The notes: generated from the letters alone by a model not told the origin. A DNA stretch of 64,000 bases from Pseudomarimonas salicorniae (GCF_023156535.1 NZ_JALNMH010000003.1:248001-312000); one strand, 5' to 3'. Counted from the first letter of the stretch, positions 1 through 8,804 are shown. Numbers and translations: made by a program.

Positions 1-1
1 G

Positions 2-283
2 GGACTGATCGCGAACATGCTTGGGGTTCGCCGCGAGGGCGTGACGGAGGCGGCGCGCAAGCTGCAGAAGCTGAAAGTCATCACCTACAGCCGCGGACGT
101 ATCGTCGTGCTGGATCGCCCAAGGCTGGAAGCCTTGAGCTGCGAGTGCTATCGCGTGGTCAAGAAGGAGACCGACCGGCTGCTTCCGCGCGATGGCATGT
201 CGCAAGAACAGAATCCCACGCTCCTTCGGCGATACGCTCCGCCGCCCGCTGCCTCGCCACGGCACCTGTCCGTCAGGGCCTAG
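2..283 (+). CDS. Crp/Fnr-family regulator, C-terminal part only
   Basis: The reading frame is open from the left edge of the window to a TAG at 281-283, so only the C-terminal part is seen. The first residues, GLIANMLGVRREGVTEAARK, read as the helix-turn-helix of the Crp-like DNA-binding domain: IANMLGVRREGVT is the recognition-helix region. The wing follows (KVITYSRGRIVVLDR), then a CECYRVVKKETDRLL tail typical of a large Crp/Fnr subfamily. The effector-binding domain lies outside the window, so the ligand cannot be guessed. The ATG at 17 is internal to the domain and is not the start. It points the same way as the PhyH gene 180 bp downstream and could regulate it, but nothing in the sequence shows that. 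Confidence 0.75.
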   Translation, partial: GLIANMLGVRREGVTEAARKLQKLKVITYSRGRIVVLDRPRLEALSCECYRVVKKETDRLLPRDGMSQEQNPTLLRRYAPPPAASPRHLSVRA

Positions 284-463
284 AAGATCCCTGCCGCCTG
301 GCCCACCCTGCGTGTGGGGCTCGCAAGTCTGAAGGCACCGTTCACGGCCCTACAGACTCGCTCTGGCACGGGTTGTGAGGTGCCTACGGTGTGCGTGCTA
401 ACCCACCGACGGTGAAACGTCTTGGCGGCATGCTGGGGGTAACTTCTCGATGGCCATAGCCCC

Positions 464-1438
464 GTGTCGCAGGTCAACTGGAATGGCGATGGCAGCTCGT
501 GTCAACCAGGCGCCAGCCAGTCACCCGAGGTCACCTCTTCGCCGGCCGCGCAGCCGCACTCCCCGTACTCCCCGCCCTTCTCCGCATCTGAAGTGGAGCG
601 TTTTCGTTCGGACGGGTATCTGGTCGCACGCGGCAGCTGCGCGCCAGCCGAGCTGCAGGAGATCCGTGCCGTGCTGGAGCAGCTGTTCTCGCAGAGCGCG
701 GGGCGCGACGAGGGCAATCAGCTCGACATGCTCAGTCTCGACATCGATCAACGCAGTCCGGTTCAGCCCCAGCTGGTGAAACCCAGCCTGTACGCACCCT
801 CACTCCTACGCACGAAGCACTTCCATCGGATACAGGCGATGGCTCAGCAGCTGTTGGGCGGGGACGCCAAGTTCTGCTTCGATCACTGCATTCTCAAACC
901 CGCGAACAGCGTCGCCGCCACCCCGTGGCACCAGGACGAAGCCCACAATCAGGATCCGCACTACCGTCATGACCAGATCAGCTTCTGGATTGCCCTGCAG
1001 GACGTATCGGAAGACAACGGCTGCATGCGCTACCTACCGGGATCGAATCATGGACCGGTGCTGCCGCATTGTTCGCCCAATGATGACCCGAGGATTCATG
1101 CCCTGGAATGCCCCACGACTCATTTTGACGAGCACGCTGCGGTCACGGCTCCATTGCGGGCCGGGGTCTGTGTGCTCCACGACGGATTGACCCTGCATTC
1201 CGCGCTGCCCAATCGATCCAGCATGGATCGCCTGGCCTACATCCTGGTGTTCCGCGGGCCGCCACTGAAGCGAGAGAAGCCAGTGAAGGTGGTCTGGCTT
1301 GAGTCCAAGCGGACATCCAGTCTGCAGCGACAACGCCGCTGGCGCTATCGCGGTGGTTTCGCGGTACTGCTCCTGCGCAGGGCACGACGCATGCTGAGCA
1401 CACTTCGGCAAGTTCTGTTCCGCCTGATCGGCGTCTAG
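464..1438 (+). CDS. Phytanoyl-CoA dioxygenase (PhyH) family protein
   Basis: Predicted cytoplasmic Fe(II)/2-oxoglutarate-dependent oxygenase of 324 residues. The metal-binding facial triad is readable: WHQDEAH gives His156 and Asp158, and LHSALPN gives the distal His245. Arg256 eleven residues later is placed to bind 2-oxoglutarate. Between them lies a typical PhyH stretch (SFWIALQDVSEDNGCMRYLPGS). A proline/serine-rich leader of about 40 residues and a basic C-terminal tail (residues 270-324, many Arg) lie outside the catalytic fold. The start is the GTG at 464; no strong ribosome site precedes it, so the true start may be somewhat downstream. It is followed by a JmjC-like oxygenase and a GNAT acyltransferase on the same strand. 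Substrate unknown; such enzymes often tailor lipids or natural products. Confidence 0.75.
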   Translation: MSQVNWNGDGSSCQPGASQSPEVTSSPAAQPHSPYSPPFSASEVERFRSDGYLVARGSCAPAELQEIRAVLEQLFSQSAGRDEGNQLDMLSLDIDQRSPVQPQLVKPSLYAPSLLRTKHFHRIQAMAQQLLGGDAKFCFDHCILKPANSVAATPWHQDEAHNQDPHYRHDQISFWIALQDVSEDNGCMRYLPGSNHGPVLPHCSPNDDPRIHALECPTTHFDEHAAVTAPLRAGVCVLHDGLTLHSALPNRSSMDRLAYILVFRGPPLKREKPVKVVWLESKRTSSLQRQRRWRYRGGFAVLLLRRARRMLSTLRQVLFRLIGV

Positions 1439-1670
1439 CAACGGGCCACAACGTATCTGGCTGGATCTCGGGCGCGGCAGCCAACGGCTGAACATCGCCA
1501 GCGGCCCTGAGCTCTCTGCGCTGCCACACAACCTGACCAGACCCCGGTCGCAGCTCGACGCCTGTCGGTGCCTCGCCGCAACGATGAACTGGCGTGTGTG
1601 CGCGGCCGAACAGATAGTCCCACCCACAAGTACGAGTATCGATGGGACATCCACAGTCCGAGGCAACCGA

Positions 1671-2603
1671 ATGTCTGCGCTTGCGTTGGAGCTGCCCTTC
1701 GCCCAGCGGGCGAGCTTTGGGAAAAGGACCGTATTGGGTAGTCACCGACTGGCGGAGCATGAGCTGTTCACGGACGCGGCACTGATCGATCTGCTGGACC
1801 GCTTTCCGCGCGAACATCTTTACGCATTCAGTACCGGAACGGACCCGACACGCGTCGACCAGAACCAGGCCGCCCGCCACGACGGCGTCAGCGGCTCGGA
1901 TCTGTTGAGAGCAGTCCGCAAAGGCAGGCTATGGCTGAACGTGACGCGGGTGGATCGGGCCGACAGGAACTACCGTCGTCTGATCGATGATCTCTACCTT
2001 TCACTCAGCACACAGATACCCGGATTCTTGCCGAGATCAAGTCAAGGCACCCTGTTGATCTCTTCACCGGGCGCCCATGTCTACTACCACGCCGATGGAC
2101 CGGCTTCGACACTCTGGCATATTCGCGGCAGAAAACGCCTGTGGATCTACCCAGAGCTGGATCCGCGCTACATGCAACGCGAACTGTTGGAAGACATTTT
2201 CGCTGGCGTACGACACGAGTATCTGCCCTACCAGGCCGACTATGACGAGGAGGCCCAGGTCCATGAGCTGCAACCAGGACAGTGGATCTGCTGGCCACAG
2301 AATGCGCCTCATCGGCTCTGCAATCATGATTCGTTGAATGTTTCTCTTTCCACCGAGCATTTCACCGCGGCGAGCCGGCGTCGCTTCCAGCTGTATATCG
2401 CCAACCGGTTCTTTCGCACCCGCCTGGGCGTTCGGAATCTATCGCTGCGCGAGGACGGCGTGATCGCGCTGGGCAAGACCTGGGTTCAACGTGCCGCTCA
2501 CCGCCTCGGGCTGAATCCTTTGCAGTTCAGGCGACATGTTCCCACGCTTCGTGTGGCCGCGGACGCACCGGGAGGCGTCGTCGCGCTCGACGCCAAGGTC
2601 TGA
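1671..2603 (+). CDS. JmjC/cupin-type 2-oxoglutarate oxygenase-like protein
   Basis: A 310-residue protein with a cupin/JmjC-type core. YYHADGP gives a candidate iron-binding HxD pair at His140 and Asp142. WHIRGRKRLWIYP follows, the usual strand after the first motif in cupin-8/JmjC proteins. APHRLCNHDSLNVSLS carries candidate distal His214. This makes it a likely second Fe(II)/2-oxoglutarate oxygenase in the cluster. The ATG at 1671 is preferred because translation then begins directly before the conserved part; an in-frame ATG at 1584 would add 29 low-complexity residues. Its stop overlaps the start of the next gene (TGATG), so the two are probably translationally coupled. Substrate not recognisable. 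Confidence 0.6.
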   Translation: MSALALELPFAQRASFGKRTVLGSHRLAEHELFTDAALIDLLDRFPREHLYAFSTGTDPTRVDQNQAARHDGVSGSDLLRAVRKGRLWLNVTRVDRADRNYRRLIDDLYLSLSTQIPGFLPRSSQGTLLISSPGAHVYYHADGPASTLWHIRGRKRLWIYPELDPRYMQRELLEDIFAGVRHEYLPYQADYDEEAQVHELQPGQWICWPQNAPHRLCNHDSLNVSLSTEHFTAASRRRFQLYIANRFFRTRLGVRNLSLREDGVIALGKTWVQRAAHRLGLNPLQFRRHVPTLRVAADAPGGVVALDAKV

Positions 2604-3940
2604 TGGAAGTCCGATGTTTCCACCGCCTGCAACAGGCGCAGCCATTCCAGCAGGCGATGAATGCCTTGAATCTTTCGGCGGCGCGCCCGGATCCGTTCTC
2701 GACCTTCGAGTTCTATCAGAACTATCTGCGCAATGGCCAGCTGTTCGGGGCGGGTGACCGCTTGTGGCTACTGCTGGTATTCAGTGGCGATGTGTTGATG
2801 GGCCACATCGCGCTGAAGTGGCGCCGGCACAGGGTTCTCGGCATGCAGGCGGCGAAGCTGGAGCTGCTGACCGCGCATCACGCGGATCGACCCGGGCTGA
2901 TCTCGCGCCCCCAACACGCGCCATTGGTCAGCGGGGCCATCTACGCCTATCTGCTGAGTCGAAGACAGGAATGGGGATTGCTGGAGTTTGGCGAACAGGA
3001 CGCTGCCTCAGCGCTACTGCATCCGCCGACGGAGGCCAGCTCAGGGGAGTTCCGTCACCAGCTCTGGCCCACCATGGCCAATGGCACCGTACAGATACGC
3101 TGGAAGTCCATCGCCCGCTACTTCGCCGACCTGTCCAAGAAGTCGCGCTCCAATGTCAGCCGCCAGATGCGAAACCTGCTCGCTGCGGGCGATGTGCAGG
3201 TCTTGACCATCTGCGACCCGCGATCCCTGGCGGCTGCGTTTGATGCGTATCGAAGCATCGAGCCACACAGTTGGAAGGCGCGGACAGAAGCTGTCATCGG
3301 CTGCGCGCAGCAATCGGTCGACTATTTCCGGGGACTGATGGAACCCGAACAGCCGATGCAGATATCGATTCAGCTGCTGTTTCTTGACGGTGAGCCAATT
3401 GCCGGCCTGATCAGCGGAGCCTTCGATCAGAGTCTGTATGCCTTGCACATCGTCTACGACGACCGCCACGCCCGACTCGCGCCCGGCTCAGCCATCCTGC
3501 TGATGGGCATGCGACATGCGATTGAGGGCGGGTATCAGCGATTCAACCTGTTGCGCGGCTTTGACTATTACAAGTTGCGCTGGCTCGCCGACATGCGAGG
3601 GACACAAAGCCTGCAGATCTATCGCAGGGTTTCCCCGTTTCACTGGCGACGCATACTGGGCGACACGAGGCGCCGATGGGCAGAACGCTGGTTCGGACCC
3701 GCAGACACCGGCCAAGCCCGGATGAATCCGGTACGGCACACGCGCCTCGGTATCGAGAAGGTGTCCTGCGACAGCGCCTGCGTCCAACTGGCCTACCGTA
3801 CGCACCGCGAACGCTTTGCAGCGTTGGTATGCGGGGCGCGGGGCGGTGGCGGCGAACTGCTGTCGGCAGCGCAGCTTGACGAAGCGCTCCCGTTCGCTAC
3901 TTCAAGGCGGCCCAGCTTGTCGGGTCGGTGTCCGCGCTAG
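2603..3940 (+). CDS. GNAT-family acyltransferase (CelD/BioF2-like)
   Basis: A 445-residue protein resembling two-lobed GNAT proteins of the Acetyltransf_6 (CelD/BioF2) type. A first lobe (about residues 1-160) is followed by the catalytic-type lobe, with IARYFADLSKKSRSNVSRQ and then LFLDGEPIAGLISGAFD, YDDRHARLAPGSAILLMGM and FNLLRGFDYYKLRWL. The last is the usual core in which an acyl-CoA fold is followed by YK..W. The start ATG overlaps the preceding stop by one base. The TAG stop at 3938-3940 lies inside the CTAG target duplication of the MITE that begins at 3941. Probably forms one unit with the two oxygenases and acylates a common product; the substrate is unknown. Confidence 0.65.
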   Translation: MEVRCFHRLQQAQPFQQAMNALNLSAARPDPFSTFEFYQNYLRNGQLFGAGDRLWLLLVFSGDVLMGHIALKWRRHRVLGMQAAKLELLTAHHADRPGLISRPQHAPLVSGAIYAYLLSRRQEWGLLEFGEQDAASALLHPPTEASSGEFRHQLWPTMANGTVQIRWKSIARYFADLSKKSRSNVSRQMRNLLAAGDVQVLTICDPRSLAAAFDAYRSIEPHSWKARTEAVIGCAQQSVDYFRGLMEPEQPMQISIQLLFLDGEPIAGLISGAFDQSLYALHIVYDDRHARLAPGSAILLMGMRHAIEGGYQRFNLLRGFDYYKLRWLADMRGTQSLQIYRRVSPFHWRRILGDTRRRWAERWFGPADTGQARMNPVRHTRLGIEKVSCDSACVQLAYRTHRERFAALVCGARGGGGELLSAAQLDEALPFATSRRPSLSGRCPR

Positions 3941-4204
3941 GGAGCCTCTGAATAAGTCCCGTGCCCCGCGTTGCCACGGTGCGCGTTCGCACCAAGGCGG
4001 ACGCCGCGGGACGTGGTGGTGCCACGTTCAAGGTGGCCAACGCGGGTGGGGGCGCACACCGTGGCAACCCTTCGGGCCGGGATTGTGCAGCCATCCAGCT
4101 GTGTTGCGCGTCTTGGCTGTGGCACCACCACGGCCTGCGACGCCCGCCTTGCTGGCCGGCTGCACAACCTCCGGCGCGGGGCGCTGGACTTGTTCAGAGT
4201 CTCC
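3941..4204. mobile_element. 264-bp MITE-like element with CTAG target duplication
   Basis: The left end is GGAGCCTCTGAATAAGTCC and the right end, read on the other strand, is GGAGACTCTGAACAAGTCC: 19-bp terminal inverted repeats with two mismatches. Both sides carry a perfect CTAG (3937-3940 and 4205-4208), the 4-bp duplication expected of IS5-type insertion. The ends match those of the IS remnant at 7852-8804. The inside is almost entirely nested palindromes: 3970-3984 with 4052-4068, 4012-4025 with 4119-4132 (14/14), and 4081-4092 with 4158-4169. No transposase is encoded. Short open frames across it are not credible genes. Confidence 0.85.
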
Positions 4205-4208
4205 CTAG

Positions 4209-4566
4209 TCGATCAGGACCTGCCTGGAGATCTTATGCAGGTCGCCGATCCTCGCGAGGACAGGCCGGTTCGAAGCATCGCTTCAGACTGACCCGGCGCG
4301 GATGAAGGGTGATTCGACGACCGGGTCGTCCTGTAGGGGGCCATTTCCTGGATGACCGTCGATCACGAGACGGCTCCCCGGAAAAGCCCGTAGTCCCAGA
4401 GCGGCCCGTCATGCTGCCCACGCCAGCGTATCCAGCGACATCGACCTCGCCCCTCGAGCGCGCTGTCGCACAGACCCGGCGTTGCTCCTCGACCATTCTC
4501 GAATGCGTGGTCGCCCGCCCGCCGCCGCGCGACATTCCCAACAGCGGGTATGCATCGGAGAACACC
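4209..4566. other. Intergenic stretch without a recognised gene
   Basis: Between the MITE and the PRC-barrel gene I see no convincing gene, RNA or repeat. It presumably holds the promoter of the PRC-barrel gene, which has a GGAG ribosome site just before its ATG. Confidence 0.4.
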
Positions 4567-5010
4567 ATGAACTACACGCAGCGTGACCCACTGGGCACGT
4601 ACAAGGCCCCGTTCAATCCGCCGCTCGGACCCAGCACACGTCAAGGCCCCGGCCCTGAGCTGATGGGTGCCGACACGCTGATCGGCAACAGCGTCTTCAA
4701 CGGCAGCGATGAGGACATCGGCTCGATCAAGGAGATCATGCTCGACATGCGCTCCGGCCGGATCGGCTACGCGGTGCTGTCCTTCGGCGGCCTCCTCGGC
4801 ATGGGCACCAAGCTGTTCGCCGTGCCCTGGGATGCGCTGAGCCTCGATGTCGAGAACAAGCGGTTCAGTCTCGACGTGGACAAGGAGCGGCTCAAGGCGG
4901 CGCCCGGTTTCGATGCGGACCATTGGCCGAACATGGCCAACCCGGACTGGGCCGAGGGCATCCACCGCTACTACGGCATTGAACCGGTCTCCTCGGATCG
5001 CCCGATCTGA
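4567..5010 (+). CDS. PRC-barrel domain protein
   Basis: A 147-residue soluble protein. After a proline/glycine-rich leader of about 30 residues comes one PRC-barrel domain: ADTLIGNSVFNGSDEDIGSI, then DMRSGRIGYAVLSFGGLLGMGTKLFAVPWDAL. The last segment is the classic second half of the barrel in reaction-centre-H-like and stress-linked PRC proteins. A GGAG ribosome site sits 8 bases before the ATG. PRC-barrel proteins of this kind are often general-stress proteins that bind RNA or membrane partners, but the exact role is not known. Its neighbours (lipoprotein, hibernation factor, DUF2254 protein) support a stress-tolerance context. Confidence 0.75.
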   Translation: MNYTQRDPLGTYKAPFNPPLGPSTRQGPGPELMGADTLIGNSVFNGSDEDIGSIKEIMLDMRSGRIGYAVLSFGGLLGMGTKLFAVPWDALSLDVENKRFSLDVDKERLKAAPGFDADHWPNMANPDWAEGIHRYYGIEPVSSDRPI

Positions 5011-5120
5011 CCCGTTCAGGGCGCGGGAAACCGTTCAACGCCCTGACCCCAGACTCCCGCCCGCCCCGGCAGCAGCCCTGCCCAGGAGGGCGCCCCGTTT
5101 CCCAAGCGTCGGAGTACATC

Positions 5121-5585
5121 ATGCGTACCACACCGAAACTGCTATCCGTTGCCATCATCGCCCTGGTGACGCTGGGTGCCTGCCAGAAGAGTTCCACTGC
5201 GGTCGACGAGGACGTCGCCGATGCGCGGCAGGACGCCGCGGAGGAGAGCCTGACCGCACGCAAGGATGCCGAAGCCGCCCGCAAGAAAGCCGCCGCGGAC
5301 CTCGCCAGCGCGCGGCGCGACGGCGCTGAGGAGAATATCGACACCCGCCGACAGGTGGCTGCCGCAGAGTCCGACGCGATGGAGGACAAGGCCGAGCGCG
5401 ACTACGACGTGGCGACCACCGATGCCGAGGGACGGCACCAGGTCGCGATGGAGCGCTGTGAGAAGCTCAAGGGCGCCGAACTGGACGCCTGCCGAAGCGC
5501 CGCCGATGCAGCCCAGGCGGTCGCGCTGGCCAAGGCGGTGGCCGAGCGTGATGCCCGACTGGTAGCCGCCAACAACAATCGCTGA
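5121..5585 (+). CDS. Predicted coiled-coil lipoprotein
   Basis: A 154-residue protein with a lipoprotein signal peptide: positive N-terminus, hydrophobic core, lipobox LGAC at residues 18-21, with Cys21 the predicted lipidated residue. The mature part is Ala/Asp/Glu/Lys/Arg-rich with heptad-like spacing (ARQDAAEESLTARKDAEAAR), so largely helical coiled coil. Two further cysteines (CEKLKGAELDAC) near residues 114 and 123 could form a disulfide. Family not recognised by name; it resembles small Ala-rich envelope-stress lipoproteins. A second Ala/Lys-rich lipoprotein is encoded at 35323-35727, but the two are similar in composition only. Confidence 0.6.
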   Translation: MRTTPKLLSVAIIALVTLGACQKSSTAVDEDVADARQDAAEESLTARKDAEAARKKAAADLASARRDGAEENIDTRRQVAAAESDAMEDKAERDYDVATTDAEGRHQVAMERCEKLKGAELDACRSAADAAQAVALAKAVAERDARLVAANNNR

Positions 5586-5621
5586 TCCACCCCGTGGGGC
5601 GCTTCCTCAATCGCGTTGTCA

Positions 5622-5647
5622 GCCAGTCGGTCTTCGGGCCGACTGGC
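5622..5647 (+). terminator. Hairpin after lipoprotein gene
   Basis: A 9-bp perfect stem (GCCAGTCGG with CCGACTGGC) closes an 8-base TTCGG-type loop, 37 bases after the lipoprotein stop. There is no clear T-run, so intrinsic termination is uncertain; it could also stabilise the mRNA end. Confidence 0.4.
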
Positions 5648-5837
5648 CTTCATCGGTCCGCACGCGTCGAGAGGAGGCCGTCCTGGCCACGCAGGGGTGC
5701 GGACAGGCACCAGCTGGCACACAGAACCAGGCCCCCGTCGCTCTGAAGGCCTCACGCCTCCCATGTCTGGCAGGAAAACGTTCTGCACCACCACTTTGGC
5801 ACGCTGATCCAGACCCAGTCCCGTTATGGAGAAGACG

Positions 5838-6206
5838 ATGAAGATCCAGATCAACACCGATGCCCACATCAGCGGGAAGGAAGCGTTGGCCGAGCATATG
5901 AGCGGCATCATCGAGGACGCTCTTGAACACGTCAGCGAACATATCACCCGCGTGGAAGTGCATCTGAGCGACGAGAACGGCACCAAGTCCGGACACCAGG
6001 ATAAACGTTGCATGCTTGAGGCTCGCATCGAGGGCCGGAGCCCGCTTGCGGTGACTGAGCAGGCCGCGACGCTGGAACAATCGGTGCAGGGCGCCGCAGG
6101 GAAGCTGGCGCGTTTGCTGGAAAGCAGGATTGGGCGGGGCCACGAGCGGCGCGCAGGATCACCGCGCTCGCGGGCGAGGCCGTCGCCTCCTCCGAACGCC
6201 GCTTGA
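5838..6206 (+). CDS. Ribosome hibernation promoting factor-like protein (HPF/RaiA family)
   Basis: A 122-residue member of the S30AE (HPF/YfiA) family: beta strand MKIQINTDAHISG, helix with HMSGIIEDALEHVSEHITRVEVHLSDENG, then the K-rich DKRCMLEARIEG strand and a second helix. These proteins bind the 30S decoding region and silence ribosomes in stationary phase. It is the short form, with no dimerisation domain, but has an arginine/proline-rich tail of about 25 residues. The ATG at 5838 is chosen because GGAG at 5827-5830 is correctly spaced; the ATG at 5826 overlaps that site. This is probably an accessory paralogue, since it sits in an insertion-element-bounded region. Confidence 0.75.
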   Translation: MKIQINTDAHISGKEALAEHMSGIIEDALEHVSEHITRVEVHLSDENGTKSGHQDKRCMLEARIEGRSPLAVTEQAATLEQSVQGAAGKLARLLESRIGRGHERRAGSPRSRARPSPPPNAA

Positions 6207-6417
6207 GCGAACCGCGTGTCGGCTGAACGCCGGTTGGTGCGTTTGCCACACTGGCCCGACAGCACTTCTAACCCTCTACGTTGCGGCAGGCGGGCCGGCT
6301 GGCGTCCGGGTGCAACGGAGAATCGGGTTCGACCGCGAGGGTGCCCACGCTGTCCCAGTGGTCCGCTCGGCACCTGCGCGCGCACGTCGTCAGATCAGAC
6401 GCGTAGAGGAGAGCCAC

Positions 6418-7851
6418 TTGAAGACTTTGCTGATGACCTATTGGAGCCGATTTCGATCGAGCTTCTGGTTCGTGCCGTCGATCATGGCGTGCGTGGCGAT
6501 CGGGCTGGCTTTTTCTGCGGTCGAGCTCGACAGGACTGTTGATGGCGGCGGGCTGCAGTTCCCGGGATGGGCCTACTCGGGAGGTGCCGAGGGGGCCAGC
6601 CTTCTGCTGGGCACGGTAGCCGGCTCCATGATTGCCATCGCCGGCACCGTGTTCTCGATGACGCTCGTCGCGCTGTCTCTCGCGTCCTCCCAGCTGGGCC
6701 CGCGCCTGCTTCGCAATTTCATGCGGAATACGGTCAATCAGGTGGTGTTGGGAACCTTTGTGGCCACCTTCATGTATTGCCTGCTGGTGCTGCGCACCAT
6801 CCGACGCGGCAGCGAGCTTGGCTTCGTGCCGCATTTTTCGGTCAGTCTTGGCGTGCTGCTCGCGATCGTCAGCGTCGGCGTGCTGATCTACTTTATCCAT
6901 CACATTTCGGTGTCGATCCAGGCCGACCAGGTGGTGGCACGCGTCGGCAAGGAACTCAACGAAGGGATCGAGCGCCTGTTTCCCGGCGGAGCCGGCACGG
7001 CCGGCCCGCCCCACCCCTCCGTGCCGCTCGAGGAATGCCTGCCTGCCTCCTTTGCATCTGAGGCGTGGCCCCTGCGCGCCCTGAAAGATGGCTACCTTCA
7101 GATGATCGACGACGAGGCACTGATGGAGCTGGCCTGCAAGGAGGAATTGCTGCTACGGCTCGAAAGCCGGCCCGGGCATTACCTGACCCAAGGGCGGGCC
7201 ATGGCCATGGTCTGGCCGCGGGATCGCGTCATCCCGCGCCTGCAAGAGAAGATCAACGCCGCCTTTGTGCTCGGCGACCAGCGCACCGCCAACCAGGACA
7301 TCGCATTCTCATTCAATCAACTGGTCGAGATGGCAGTGCGCGCACTATCGCCCGGAATCAATGATCATTTCACGGCGATCGCCTGCGTCGATCGGTTGGA
7401 ATCGGCATTGTGCCGCCTGGCTCGATGCGACATGCCATTAGCGCTTCGATTCGATACCCACGGCAACCTGCGGCTCGTGGCCCCGCAAACGTCATTCCAC
7501 GGCATCGTGGACCTGGCGTTCAATCAAATCAGGCAAAGCGCGCGGTCGACCCCGGCGGTAGCCGTTCGCCTGCTTGATGCGATCGCTCAGATCGCCAGTC
7601 GCGTGCAACGCGAGCCGGACGCAGCCTGTCTACAGCGCCACGTCGAGATGATCGGCAGAGGTGCTCGGTCCGCCGTGCCGGAAGCGGACGACCTTGCCGT
7701 CGTCGAGGCAAGCGCGGCGACAGCGATGCAAGTTCTGTCGGCAGTTCTCGACCCGAGTGGCCAGGGAACGGGTCAGCATCACGATGCATCGGCCATGCCA
7801 GTCAACGTCGGCCCTACACGGCCAACGCGAGCCGAGCGGATCCCGATCTAG
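6418..7851 (+). CDS. DUF2254 family membrane protein
   Basis: A 477-residue predicted inner-membrane protein of the DUF2254 family. Hydrophobic segments lie near residues 17-40, 62-88, 105-123 and 140-160, with the family-typical GTVFSMTLVALSLASSQLGPRLLRNF and YFIHHISVSIQ stretches. A cytosolic domain follows (QDIAFSFNQLVEMAVRALSPGINDHFTA). The function of the family is not established. A GAGGAG ribosome site lies 6 bases before the TTG at 6418; an ATG at 6433 is the alternative. The TAG stop at 7849-7851 forms part of the CTAG at which the IS remnant inserted, so the C-terminus appears intact. Confidence 0.75.
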   Translation: MKTLLMTYWSRFRSSFWFVPSIMACVAIGLAFSAVELDRTVDGGGLQFPGWAYSGGAEGASLLLGTVAGSMIAIAGTVFSMTLVALSLASSQLGPRLLRNFMRNTVNQVVLGTFVATFMYCLLVLRTIRRGSELGFVPHFSVSLGVLLAIVSVGVLIYFIHHISVSIQADQVVARVGKELNEGIERLFPGGAGTAGPPHPSVPLEECLPASFASEAWPLRALKDGYLQMIDDEALMELACKEELLLRLESRPGHYLTQGRAMAMVWPRDRVIPRLQEKINAAFVLGDQRTANQDIAFSFNQLVEMAVRALSPGINDHFTAIACVDRLESALCRLARCDMPLALRFDTHGNLRLVAPQTSFHGIVDLAFNQIRQSARSTPAVAVRLLDAIAQIASRVQREPDAACLQRHVEMIGRGARSAVPEADDLAVVEASAATAMQVLSAVLDPSGQGTGQHHDASAMPVNVGPTRPTRAERIPI

Positions 7852-8804
7852 GGAACCTCTGAACAAGTCGACCTGACTGTGGTCTCATGACCGCACCCCG
7901 GAATCCTTATCTTCCCATGAAGCAGATGAGCTTCGGCGACGCCGAATACGCAGCCAAGAAGAAGCGCACCCGGCGCGAAATCTTCCTCGCCGAGATGGAG
8001 CAGGTCGTGCCCTGGCATGCACTGCTGCAGGAGATCGAACCGGTCTACCCGGTGGCAGGACGCGGCCGACGGCCGTATCCGGTCCAGACGATGCTGCGCA
8101 TCCACCTGATGCAGAACTGGTTTGGACTGAGCGATCCGGCCATGGAAGAAGCTATGTACGAGATCGTCTCGATGCGGCGGTTTGCCGGGCTGTCCATGCG
8201 CGATTCGATTCCGGACGAGACCACGATTCTCAACTTCCGGCGGCTGATCGAAACAAACGACCTGGCGCCGCGCATCTTCGAGCGCATCAATGCCCACCTG
8301 ACCCGCAAGGGCTTGCTGCTGAAGCGCGGAACGATTGTCGACGCCACGATCATTTCTGCGCCCAGCTCGACGAAGAACGCAGAGGGCGAGCGCGATCCGG
8401 AGATGCACCAGACGAAAAAGGGCAACCAGTGGTGCTTCGGCATGGAGGCACACGTCGGCGTCGATGCGGAGAGCGGCCTGGTGCATACGGTGCAGACCAC
8501 GCCGCCCAACGCGGCCGACATCGAGGTCGCTCAGGATCTGCTGCACCGCAAGGAAGAGAAGGTCTGGGCCGACTCTGCCTACACCGGCGCCGACAGGCGC
8601 ATGAAGCCACGCCACCCCAGAAAGAAGCATCCGCCGTAACGGCACATCGCCGCCAAGCCCAGCCGTGTTGCAGCAATGCCCGACGGAGAAGAGAAGGAAT
8701 CCAGCTTGGAACGCGGAAAATCCGCAAGCAGATGAGAATCGCTCTTAACACCAAGGCGCCGCGATGAAGACGGCCGCCCTGCTATCCACTTATTCAGACC
8801 TTCC
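7852..8804 (+). mobile_element. IS5-family element remnant, internally deleted
   Basis: The left end is GGAACCTCTGAACAAGTC. The right end on the other strand is GGAAGGTCTGAATAAGT, matching at most positions. It begins directly after CTAG (7848-7851); the right flank is TCAG (8805-8808), so the target duplication is imperfect or eroded. At about 950 bp it is shorter than typical IS5-group elements of about 1.2 kb, because the transposase C-terminal region is missing. Its ends relate it to the MITE at 3941-4204. Confidence 0.75.
7887..8735 (+). pseudogene. IS5-family transposase, broken
   Basis: The N-terminal two-thirds reads as an IS5-group transposase: the N-terminal FGDAEYAAKK and YPVQTMLRIHLMQNWFGLSDPAMEEA, then the DDE-type core TIVDATIISAPSSTKN and ADSAYTGADRR with two of the catalytic Asp. 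An in-frame TAA at 8637-8639 interrupts it. The same frame continues with RHIAAKPSRVAAMPDG, the usual continuation of the protein, to a TGA at 8733-8735. The segment that would carry the catalytic Glu (HPFRVIKRQFG in the family) is absent before the right end of the element. It cannot encode an active transposase. Confidence 0.85.

Noticed and set aside
3816-4305. Several overlapping plus-strand open frames across the MITE
   Set aside because: They lie within a palindromic mobile element and have no ribosome site or protein-like composition.
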